A DNA stretch of 64,000 bases from Candidatus Leptofilum proximum (GTDB taxonomy: Bacteria > Chloroflexota > Anaerolineae > Promineifilales > Promineifilaceae), in NCBI GenBank assembly GCA_016710325.1, contig JADJXK010000001.1:992001-1056000 (forward strand), in the 5' to 3' direction. Position numbers and translations under genes: made by a program. Below the pieces are notes generated by a model, which saw nothing but the letters and a program-made list of their open reading frames with translations, was not told the origin of the DNA and made no database searches. This document shows positions 27,224-35,263 of the stretch, in pieces; positions within the stretch are counted from its first letter, which is position 1, and every line of letters begins with the position of its first letter.

Positions 27224-28083
27224 CAGTCACCTCCGTGCACAGCCAGATCGTGCTGAATGGAGCGGGCGAGGAACCAGGTGGTGGCCCCGGCCAACAGGGC
27301 AGCCAGCAGTAGGCCAAACCAGGTGTTGACCGCGCCCAGGCTGCCCTGGGACCCCAGGCTGCCCTGGTTCAAGTTTCCGCGCAGGAAGTAAAACAGGCTG
27401 TTGAGGGCGGCGGCCAACGCCAGACCAAGGGGCATCCACCAGAGCGGCCGTTTTTCAAACTTCATACGCCCCAAAAAGTAGCCCACCACCCCGGCAAAAC
27501 TGGCCTGCGCCAGCGTGGTCAGCACCATGCGAATCGCCCCAGAGCCTAAATCCACGCCACCGGAGCTCACCACAAAGTTGATGTTGAGCACCAGCGCATA
27601 GCCAATGGCTACGGCCGTTGTGTAGATGATGCCATCAATCGCTTCGTTAAAATCGGCGGCGTAGTACACGGAAAAACGAACGGCCGCATATTTCAGAAAC
27701 TCCTGCGTCATGCCCACAATCAAGAAGCCGCCGAGCAGCTGCGCCCAGGCCGGGCTGCTGCTGAGCCAGTTGGGCACGTCAAACAACCCTTCGACGAGCG
27801 GCACGCCAACGGCGCTGGCCAGAAGCGCACCCAGAATCACCATTTGCAGCACCAGGTGTTTGGGCTCCGGTTCCAGGCGGTCTCGCCGGTAAAAAAAGGC
27901 CAACCAGACCACGGCGGGCACCAAGGCCATGAGGATGCCGGTAATGATCAGGGTTGTGGGGGTAAACTGGGGTTGAAGCCACGCTTCCAGGCCAAATATA
28001 GCCAGGACAAAAACAATAAGGAGCACAATGGAGGCAACATCTGCCTGCCAGAGGCCACTGCGCTGTCGCCAGGGTTCATTCAT
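27223..28083 (-). CDS. PrsW-like membrane protein, probably catalytically degenerate
   Basis: A 286-residue polytopic protein of the PrsW fold with about eight membrane helices. The EExxK motif of the family appears as TQEFLK, so the first Glu is Gln, and the later GFAxxEN motif reads IGYALVLNIN without Glu. The similarity to the PrsW at 18667-19668 is clear in IDGIIYTTAVAIGYA. I infer a pseudoprotease or a variant with altered metal binding. It is the first gene of an operon with a membrane protein and a DegP-like lipoprotein; AGGAGGTGG lies just upstream of the ATG. Confidence 0.75.
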   Translation of the reverse strand: MNEPWRQRSGLWQADVASIVLLIVFVLAIFGLEAWLQPQFTPTTLIITGILMALVPAVVWLAFFYRRDRLEPEPKHLVLQMVILGALLASAVGVPLVEGLFDVPNWLSSSPAWAQLLGGFLIVGMTQEFLKYAAVRFSVYYAADFNEAIDGIIYTTAVAIGYALVLNINFVVSSGGVDLGSGAIRMVLTTLAQASFAGVVGYFLGRMKFEKRPLWWMPLGLALAAALNSLFYFLRGNLNQGSLGSQGSLGAVNTWFGLLLAALLAGATTWFLARSIQHDLAVHGGD

Positions 28084-28224
28084 AAAGCCACCTCCTGAGT
28101 AATAAGTTGTTATCGCCTGCCGTCATTTTCTTTGGAACGGCCGTTTACGTCAACCACATTTTAGTTTACAGGCCGTGCGATCTCAAATCGATCCTGAGTA
28201 TGGCAAACGACTGCCAAACGTCCA

Positions 28225-28252
28225 TTGTCCAACCGAAAATTGAATTTATAAT
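28225..28252 (+). promoter_or_regulatory. Candidate sigma-70 promoter
   Basis: TTGTCC and TATAAT separated by 16 bases, about 80 bases upstream of the GTG start at 28333. The spacing and -10 box are good; the leader contains an ACGGCCGT site. Confidence 0.5.
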
Positions 28253-28332
28253 TCTGCTTGTGTCCGGTGTACCAACCAGTTGCATGGGAAACGGCCGTAA
28301 TTACCCACCTTTTTCACATAAGGATACCACTC

Positions 28333-30297
28333 GTGAAACGGATAAGTTTACTCCTGATTGTTGGTTTCTCTGTTTTGCTTTCTCTCACTTCCAGAGCTGG
28401 GTTCGGTAAGGTCACGGCAGGCGAAAGTAATCCGCTCACTGTCGAACTGCTTTCCACCCACAGTCAGACATCCGCAGATGCTTCATTCAACAATTACGGT
28501 TATGGCATCGAGGTCAGCAGCGATGTGGCCCATCTCTACTGGCAAGAAAGTGGCAATGACGCAGAAGGTACCGACCTGTTTTACCGCCAGTTGCCGGGGG
28601 GCAGCACCGTTCGGCTGTCCGATTCAGCAAAAACGGAAGGGGATGTAAGCCTGGTATGGTTCGATACGGCCGTTGCACCAGATGGAACCTTTCACATTAT
28701 CTGGCTGGAGGATACTGGTACAACAGAAGGCGGCGACCTGTTCTACTGGAGTGTGGCTACAGGCACCTTGCTCCTGAGTGACCGCAGCCAAACAGAAGGA
28801 TATGTGCAGCCTGCCTTCAATACCATTAACCTTACCTTGGATGTTAACGACAATCCACATACTTATTGGTTTGAAGAAACGGGTACTGCGGAAGGTGAAG
28901 ACCTGTTTTACTGGTCACTCCTTGAAGGGACCGTTCTTCTGACCAATCGCAGCCAGACCGAAGGCAATGATGTCGATTTTGGTCCAAATGCTCTGCTAAC
29001 CGACGATGATGGTAACGCGCATGTTACGTGGGCAGAGTATGGTATTGATGGATTTTCAAACAGTTATTTTTACTGGAACTCCACGTTATCCTCTCCAATA
29101 ACCTTGCCGGGCATTCGCTCGCTTGTTGTCGCTGGCACTACCGCGCACATCGTCTGGCAATCAGCCACGGAAGGGCCTATCGTCTATTGGAATTCCGCGA
29201 CACAAAGTGCCCAACCTATCCCTTCATCCGCCGACACACCCGGCGGTATTATTGAATTAAGCCGCCTGATTAAAGATTCAGCTGGCGCAGTGCATATTTT
29301 TTGGGTAAAGGGTATTGCGAATGTTTGCCTGGCTCACTGGGACACGACCGGCCAAACAACGGAAGATCTTGTCACTGGCAATCAATGTTATCCTTTCTGG
29401 AACGTTTTTCTGGATAGCTCAGACGATTTCCACACGATTGTTGTGGATCAACCTATGTCCAGCCGCCGCTATCGTTATTGGAACAGCACACTCACCACGT
29501 CGATCCCCATTCCAATTGGAAGTTCAATTAATCAAGGCAAATTAACCGGCATCGAAGGAACCAACCAGGTTCACGTTACCTGGACGGAAACCAATGGCAG
29601 CGACGACAACTATTACCACTGGGACAACCTGTCTCAAAGTGTTGCTAATCTCAGCCAGTTAGCGGGCGCTGACACCCATATCAGCAGCGTAGGAATCCAG
29701 GTGTTGCCAAGCAGCAACAGCGAAATATACATGCTGTGGTCCGAAGCCAATAACGGCACAGGTATGTTTCACAATTTATTTTGGAGTTCTTCGACCGGCA
29801 CGACGGTAGATCTTTTCACTAAACTCGGAATTGACTCAGTCAGCGCCAATTTTGGAACCATGAAGATCAACTTCTTGGCGGACGGGACGCCGTACACAGT
29901 CTGGCCGGGCACCCCCACCAGCGGACCCACCGGGTTTTATGTTTGGGACAGCAGCAAGGATTTGGTGCATTTGGCGGGCGATAGTTCGCCCTGCTCCGAT
30001 ATTGGCCGCTATTTCAGCAGCGAAGCAGATCAACTGGGAGGTATCTACCTTGCCTGGCAAGATAATGGCACAAAAACCAGCTACCTTTGGAGCCAAACCA
30101 GTGGTCAGATTGACCTTAGCCAAACCACGGCCACCGAAACGACCTGCGCTCCACCTCTGGTAGCAGTGAGTGACAACGGCCGTGTTTTTGCAATGTGGAT
30201 TGAAGAAAGTGATGTTGTGGGAGAGGGCCTGGATGTCTACGGTGGGTGGGTGGAAACCTCCAGCAATGCCGTTTATTTACCAATGATTACCAAGTAA
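28333..30297 (+). CDS. Secreted beta-propeller-like protein with C-terminal YLPMITK
   Basis: A 654-residue exported protein starting at GTG with AAGGA upstream; a signal peptide covers about residues 1-25. The body consists of propeller-like repeats with the recurring pattern G-x-DLFYW-x6-G-x-x-LL-[ST]-x-RSQTEG (three close copies near residues 80-210) and later W-N-S/D-T-x-x-Q-x4-I blades. No catalytic motif is visible. The protein ends exactly in VYLPMITK, closely resembling the LFIPLIIK terminus of the next gene product. Its base composition is more AT-rich than its neighbours, as is that of the next gene. The function is unknown; surface binding is the likeliest role. Confidence 0.75.
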   Translation: MKRISLLLIVGFSVLLSLTSRAGFGKVTAGESNPLTVELLSTHSQTSADASFNNYGYGIEVSSDVAHLYWQESGNDAEGTDLFYRQLPGGSTVRLSDSAKTEGDVSLVWFDTAVAPDGTFHIIWLEDTGTTEGGDLFYWSVATGTLLLSDRSQTEGYVQPAFNTINLTLDVNDNPHTYWFEETGTAEGEDLFYWSLLEGTVLLTNRSQTEGNDVDFGPNALLTDDDGNAHVTWAEYGIDGFSNSYFYWNSTLSSPITLPGIRSLVVAGTTAHIVWQSATEGPIVYWNSATQSAQPIPSSADTPGGIIELSRLIKDSAGAVHIFWVKGIANVCLAHWDTTGQTTEDLVTGNQCYPFWNVFLDSSDDFHTIVVDQPMSSRRYRYWNSTLTTSIPIPIGSSINQGKLTGIEGTNQVHVTWTETNGSDDNYYHWDNLSQSVANLSQLAGADTHISSVGIQVLPSSNSEIYMLWSEANNGTGMFHNLFWSSSTGTTVDLFTKLGIDSVSANFGTMKINFLADGTPYTVWPGTPTSGPTGFYVWDSSKDLVHLAGDSSPCSDIGRYFSSEADQLGGIYLAWQDNGTKTSYLWSQTSGQIDLSQTTATETTCAPPLVAVSDNGRVFAMWIEESDVVGEGLDVYGGWVETSSNAVYLPMITK

Positions 30298-30425
30298 ACG
30301 GCCGTTTGCGACATCGGCGCCGTTGAATACGGAGCAATGCCGCTTCACTACCTCTACTTGCCACAAATCATGAAACCGTAAACGTAGCTTGCAGCTTCCT
30401 CAATACATCGAGCACACCAACCATT

Positions 30426-30475
30426 AGAGATCCTTTGACAGCAGCAGATTGCCGTCAGGAGATCTCTTTTTTTTT
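30426..30475 (+). terminator. Intrinsic terminator after the secreted propeller gene
   Basis: AGAGATCCTTTGAC pairs with GTCAGGAGATCTCT (one mismatch and two wobbles), followed by nine Ts. The rest of the gap 30298-30631 holds one ACGGCCGT site and AT-rich sequence, presumably the promoter of the next gene. Confidence 0.75.
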
Positions 30476-30631
30476 GCCTCTCAAAAAGAGCCAAAGAAAG
30501 GAAATAGTACCTTGGTGCTAACGGCCGTCCATGTAACAGTTTATGCAAGTGTCCATTCTTAAGATGAGCCTTAAGTCTTCGTAAATTGATATTCTTTTGC
30601 ATCTGTATTGTTATTAATAAAGAGTGACATC

Positions 30632-33600
30632 ATGAACATGTTATACCCCACAACCAAATATTTCTCCTTAATAAATTCAACAAAAAAATTACTCATTATT
30701 GTCTTATTGCTAGCGGGAGCGTTGGCTTTTGTAACTGTTCCTGCTGTCCGGGCAGATTTGCCCCCAGAAACGTATTACCAGGGTCTGGACACCGGTGTAA
30801 ATGGGGATGATGAAGGATCGGCCGCACTGCCTATTGGTTTCAATTTTAATTTCTACGGCAATACTTATAACCAGTTTTATGTGGCTTCAAACGGCATGAT
30901 CACCTTCACTGATTATCGAAGCACGGTCGCCTGGGGCAACTGGCCCTACTACGTCAATAAAAATATTCCCAGCAGCAGCTGGCCCAACAACTATATTGCT
31001 CCTTTTTGGGACGATGTTACCGTTGAGAATTCCCTCGACCAGCGCATCTTGTACAAAACAATTGGCACAGCTCCGAATCGTATGCTGGTTGTTCAGTACA
31101 CAAATGTTGGTTTCTGGAATGACCCAACGCCATTGGGAACTTTTTTCATTATTTTGTATGAAGGCAGCAACAATATTCAGTTCCAGTACCGCTATCTAGT
31201 CGGTGATAATGTGCGAGCGCATGGGGCATCGGCCACAGTAGGGCTTGAAAATGCCGGTGGCACAAAAGGCACTCAATATTCATTCGACACCCAGTCCTTA
31301 GATAGTGAACAGGTCATTTTGTTTACGCCAGGTGGCAATAATAGCTATGCCATCGCAACAGATAGTTATGAACCAGTTCTACTTGGCCTGGGAACGACAC
31401 CAACCCCAGATATTCCCGTTCAAACATCTCCCCTGAAAGGCGCCACCGTTTCTACAACGCCTGCTTTTTCCTGGGGGGCGGCAGAAAATGCCACCAGTTA
31501 CGAAATTCGTGTTGATAATAATGCCAACATGGGGTCTTTAGAGATTCATGAAACTGGCATTACGGGCACATCCTTTACGCCAGCCTCGCCTCTGGCAGAA
31601 GGTACTTATTATTGGATTGTTATTGCTCACAATGCGGATGATCAGGCCTGGTCCCGGCAATGGAATTTCACCGTCAGCAATAATCCACCCCCACCGCTGC
31701 CTGGCGTCCCTTTGCTCGTTGCGCCTGATCAAGATGCGGTTGAAGTTTCGCTAACGCCCACCTTTTCGTGGCAAGCCGCTTCTGACGCAGATGAATATCA
31801 ACTCATCGTATCGGAGCAGCCAGACCTCAGCACCCCGCTTATTGATGAAAGCGGCATTCTGACAACCTCATTTGCGGCCAATGGCCTGACCGCAGACACT
31901 TTGTATTACTGGTCAGTCATTGCCAGCAACATGACTGGCAGCACCCAATCTTCTGTGCGGAGCTTTACCTCGCTGCACATCAACAAGGTCCCAACCGCCA
32001 GCGATGACACCACAACCGTAGCTGAAGACAGCGGCACAACCGCAGTTGACGTCCTGGCCAACGACACCGACCCGGACACTGGAGATACACTTTCCATTAC
32101 TTCAGTCGGCACACCAGGCGAGGGCGGAACGGCCGTTATCCTCAACAACCAGATCAACTACACACCGGCCGCCAACTTCTTTGGCTCTGAAAGCTTCACT
32201 TACACCATGAACGATGGCCACGGCGGCAGCGACAGCGCGACCGTCACCATCACGGTAACGGCCGTCAACGACACCCCTACTGCCAGCGATGACACCACAA
32301 CAGTGGCCGAAGACAGCGACACAACCGCAGTTGACGTTTTGGCCAACGACACTGACCTGGACACTGGAGATACACTTTCCATTACTTCAGTCGGCACGCC
32401 AGGCGAGGGCGGAACGGCCGTCATCCTCAACAACCAGATCAGCTACACACCGGCCGCCAACTTCTTTGGCTCTGAAAGTTTCACTTACACCATGAACGAT
32501 GGCCACGGCGGCAGCGACACAGCAACGGTAACTATAGAAGTGACCCCTGTGAACGATATGCCTACAGCCAACAATGATTACGAGGCTACTACTGAAAACA
32601 GCAATGCAATTCAAATCAACGTTCTGGCCAACGACACTGATCCGGATGTAAGTGATGTTCTCTCAATATTTTCCGTTGAGACACCGGACAATGGCGGAAC
32701 GGCCGTTATCCTCAACAACCAGATCCACTACACACCTGCCGCCAACTTCTTTGGCTCTGAAAGCTTCACCTACACGATGACCGATGGCCAGGGCGGCAGC
32801 GACACAGCAACGGTGACCGTCGAAGTAACGGAAGTAAATGATGCCCCTACCGCCAGCGACGACAGCAAAACAGTTGCAGAAGACAGCAGCACAATTACGC
32901 TTGATGTACTCAGCAACGACTCTGATCCAAATGCAGGAGACACACTGGTAATTACGCTGGTTGGTATGCCGGATAACGGTGGTACGGCCGAACTTAACAA
33001 CAACCAGATCGACTACACGCCGACCCTCAACTTCTTCGGTACCGAAACGTTCACCTACACCATCAGCGACAGCCAGGGGGAGAGCGACACTGCCATCGTC
33101 ACCATCGAAGTGACGGAAGTGAATGATGCACCGGTCGCCCTTGATGACAATGAAACAATCTCGGAAGACAGCCTGACCATCCAGATTGATGTCCTCGCCA
33201 ATGACTTGGATCCAGATGCAGCGGATAATTTGACAGTTACTGCTGTTAGTCCAACTGATCATGGCGGCACGGCCGTCATCAACAACAACCTGATCGATTA
33301 CACGCCCGCCCTCAACTTCTTCGGCACCGAAACCTTCACCTACACCATCGGCGACAGCCGCGGCGGCAGCAGCATCGCTACCGTCACGATCGAGGTAATC
33401 ACCGTAAATGATGCGCCCACGGCCAACGACGATAACGCGACAGCTACTGAAGAAAGTGGCACCATCCTGATTGATGTCCTGGCCAACGATGAAGATGTAG
33501 ATGTTGGAGATGTGCTGACCATCACATTGGTAAGCACGCCTGATAATGGGGGAACGGCCGTACTCAACAACGATCAAATTGCCTACACACCAGCCTCAGG

Positions 33601-34276
33601 CTTCGTCGGCACGGAAGCCTTCACCTACACCATCAGCGATGGCCACGGTGGCAGCGATACCGCAGTGGTCACCTTAACAATCTATGTCAGCCACACAAAT
33701 GCAGCCCCCAATGCGTATGATGATTCACTGGAAACATTAGAAGATTCATCCGTCATTATTGATGTATTGGACAATGACGATGACCCGGATGGCGACTCGC
33801 TGTCAATTCTTAACGTGAGTGAGGCCGCCCACGGAACGGCCGTCATTCAAGGCAACAGAATCAAATACACCCCAGATGCCAATTTCCACGGCACAGACAG
33901 TTTTACCTACACCGTAAGCGATGGTGAATTCACAGACGTGGCAACTATCAACATCACCATCGTTTCCGTCAACGATCGGCCCCAAACTGTGGCGGACGCA
34001 GCCGTAACAAATGCAGGTTCCCCGGTTGTCATCTGCGTGTTAGACAATGACAGTGATCCAGTTGAAAACAACCGTTTAACGGTTGTCTCCGTGAGCAACC
34101 CGGCGCACGGTACAGCCACTACCAATGGGACAACGGTCACCTACAAACCGGATGCGGGCTTTGTGGGCACAGAAACTTTTATCTACACCATCTCAGACGG
34201 CACAGACCTCGTAACAGGAATGATTACAATCACCGTCAATGCCTATCAACTGTTTATTCCGCTTATCATCAAATAA
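30632..34276 (+). CDS. Large secreted protein with tandem cadherin-like (VCBS/Big_9-type) repeats
   Basis: A 1214-residue exported protein. After a signal peptide (about 1-40) comes a nidogen-like beta domain (LPIGFNFNFYGNTYNQFYVASNG), then two FN3-like domains (around 265-450), then eight tandem ~90-95-residue repeats of the pattern VNDAPxAxDD-x7-EDS-x6-DVLANDxDPD-x7-V-x6-GTAV-x5-I-YTP-x-NFxGxExFTYTxxDG. DxNDxD positions suggest calcium binding. The first two repeats are nearly identical in DNA at a 285-base offset (31997 and 32282). The protein ends in LFIPLIIK. The ATG at 30632 gives a clean signal peptide. Likely role: a long adhesin-like surface stalk. Confidence 0.85.
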   Translation: MNMLYPTTKYFSLINSTKKLLIIVLLLAGALAFVTVPAVRADLPPETYYQGLDTGVNGDDEGSAALPIGFNFNFYGNTYNQFYVASNGMITFTDYRSTVAWGNWPYYVNKNIPSSSWPNNYIAPFWDDVTVENSLDQRILYKTIGTAPNRMLVVQYTNVGFWNDPTPLGTFFIILYEGSNNIQFQYRYLVGDNVRAHGASATVGLENAGGTKGTQYSFDTQSLDSEQVILFTPGGNNSYAIATDSYEPVLLGLGTTPTPDIPVQTSPLKGATVSTTPAFSWGAAENATSYEIRVDNNANMGSLEIHETGITGTSFTPASPLAEGTYYWIVIAHNADDQAWSRQWNFTVSNNPPPPLPGVPLLVAPDQDAVEVSLTPTFSWQAASDADEYQLIVSEQPDLSTPLIDESGILTTSFAANGLTADTLYYWSVIASNMTGSTQSSVRSFTSLHINKVPTASDDTTTVAEDSGTTAVDVLANDTDPDTGDTLSITSVGTPGEGGTAVILNNQINYTPAANFFGSESFTYTMNDGHGGSDSATVTITVTAVNDTPTASDDTTTVAEDSDTTAVDVLANDTDLDTGDTLSITSVGTPGEGGTAVILNNQISYTPAANFFGSESFTYTMNDGHGGSDTATVTIEVTPVNDMPTANNDYEATTENSNAIQINVLANDTDPDVSDVLSIFSVETPDNGGTAVILNNQIHYTPAANFFGSESFTYTMTDGQGGSDTATVTVEVTEVNDAPTASDDSKTVAEDSSTITLDVLSNDSDPNAGDTLVITLVGMPDNGGTAELNNNQIDYTPTLNFFGTETFTYTISDSQGESDTAIVTIEVTEVNDAPVALDDNETISEDSLTIQIDVLANDLDPDAADNLTVTAVSPTDHGGTAVINNNLIDYTPALNFFGTETFTYTIGDSRGGSSIATVTIEVITVNDAPTANDDNATATEESGTILIDVLANDEDVDVGDVLTITLVSTPDNGGTAVLNNDQIAYTPASGFVGTEAFTYTISDGHGGSDTAVVTLTIYVSHTNAAPNAYDDSLETLEDSSVIIDVLDNDDDPDGDSLSILNVSEAAHGTAVIQGNRIKYTPDANFHGTDSFTYTVSDGEFTDVATINITIVSVNDRPQTVADAAVTNAGSPVVICVLDNDSDPVENNRLTVVSVSNPAHGTATTNGTTVTYKPDAGFVGTETFIYTISDGTDLVTGMITITVNAYQLFIPLIIK

Positions 34277-34323
34277 ACACGCTTCGTACAAACAGGTCCT
34301 CATGAAAAATGGTCTGGATCCCT

Positions 34324-34362
34324 AAAAACAAAAACGCGCTCGTGGGTGAGCGCGTTTTTGTT
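34324..34362. terminator. Bidirectional terminator
   Basis: AAAAACGCGCTC pairs with GAGCGCGTTTTT around GTGGGT, between the convergent repeat-protein and GNAT genes. Confidence 0.9.
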
Positions 34363-34385
34363 TGGATTCATAATGATTGCAGGGA

Positions 34386-34955
34386 CTATACGGCCGTTTC
34401 CACCCCCACATCTTCCTTCAGCCGCGTCAGATCTATGACAATCTCCGACTCCGTCCCTTCAATCTTGCGCTGGATCGGATAGGGCAGCTGGTCGAACAGA
34501 TGCCAGATAGGATCATTGTCATTCTGGATTAACCCTATAATCGATTCAGCACCGGTAATCTGGGCCAGTTCCAATACCATCGTCAGCAGCCGCTTGCCAA
34601 TGCCTTGCCCCTGCCGGTCATCGCGCACCGACATGGCCACTTCAGCGACGCTGTCCGACAGCCAAACAATTCGGGCCGCCCCAACAGCCACTTCCCCTTC
34701 GCCCGGCAGCGTCGAAAACGCAATCAGGCCCAGCTGTTCGTCGGGAACGGCCGCGGCAATCCGTGTCGCTTCTTCCCACACTTGTGATGCGGGGACACTG
34801 TCCGTTGGCTGATGAAACCGACGGTACCGGCTCACCGGTCCCATATGCTCATACAAATCGACCAGGTGCGGCGCATCCTTTTGGCGCAGCATTCGCACCC
34901 AGACAGGCACCCCATCCTTCGTCGTAAACCGTTTGGCAAGTTGCTTAGCTCCCAT
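34386..34955 (-). CDS. GNAT family N-acetyltransferase
   Basis: A 189-residue GCN5-related acetyltransferase. The acetyl-CoA loop DDRQGQGIGKRLLTMVLELA (about 116-135) matches motif A (RxxGxG/A), preceded by the VAEVAMSV strand. The N-terminal region (VRMLRQKDAPHLVDLYEHMGPVSRYRRF) resembles GNAT domains found in acyl-CoA synthetase-linked protein acetyltransferases. The substrate is unknown. GGAGGTGA precedes the ATG, and a promoter with an overlapping dyad lies just upstream. Confidence 0.88.
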   Translation of the reverse strand: MGAKQLAKRFTTKDGVPVWVRMLRQKDAPHLVDLYEHMGPVSRYRRFHQPTDSVPASQVWEEATRIAAAVPDEQLGLIAFSTLPGEGEVAVGAARIVWLSDSVAEVAMSVRDDRQGQGIGKRLLTMVLELAQITGAESIIGLIQNDNDPIWHLFDQLPYPIQRKIEGTESEIVIDLTRLKEDVGVETAV

Positions 34956-34978
34956 AAAGGTAAATCACCTCCAATCTC

Positions 34979-35018
34979 ATAACGCAGCGCGTTATAAAGA
35001 AGGTAGGGTACCATACAA
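34979..35018 (-). promoter_or_regulatory. GNAT-gene promoter with overlapping operator-like dyad
   Basis: On the minus strand TTGTAT (35013-35018) and TATAAC (34991-34996) are 16 bases apart. The perfect dyad ATAACGC-AGC-GCGTTAT at 34979-34995 overlaps the -10 box and the predicted start, as a repressor site would. Confidence 0.45.
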
Positions 35019-35263
35019 ACAAGGCAAAATCAATAAGCACAATGTAAGAATCCTGACGGCCGTTTTAGTGAATTCGGACTAAAACAGCAGCAACCAGTCT
35101 GTTTCCTAACCGAATTTAACAACCCTGCAACCTTTCAAAACCGGCTGCGTATAAACCAATGTACTACCGCCCTCTGGGTGGCTGTTTGCCTGTGGTACAC
35201 AAACTTATGAACCAGGACGAACCCTTCGTCATCTATAATTTTGCAAGGAAGGTATACGCGATA

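Noticed and set aside
30354..30602. Minus-strand reading frame in the gap after the propeller gene
   Set aside because: It runs through the terminator at 30426-30475, has no ribosome site and no recognisable protein pattern.
31992..34250. Repeat array of mobile-element type
   Set aside because: The periodicity comes from protein domain repeats of about 90-95 codons in a single open gene.
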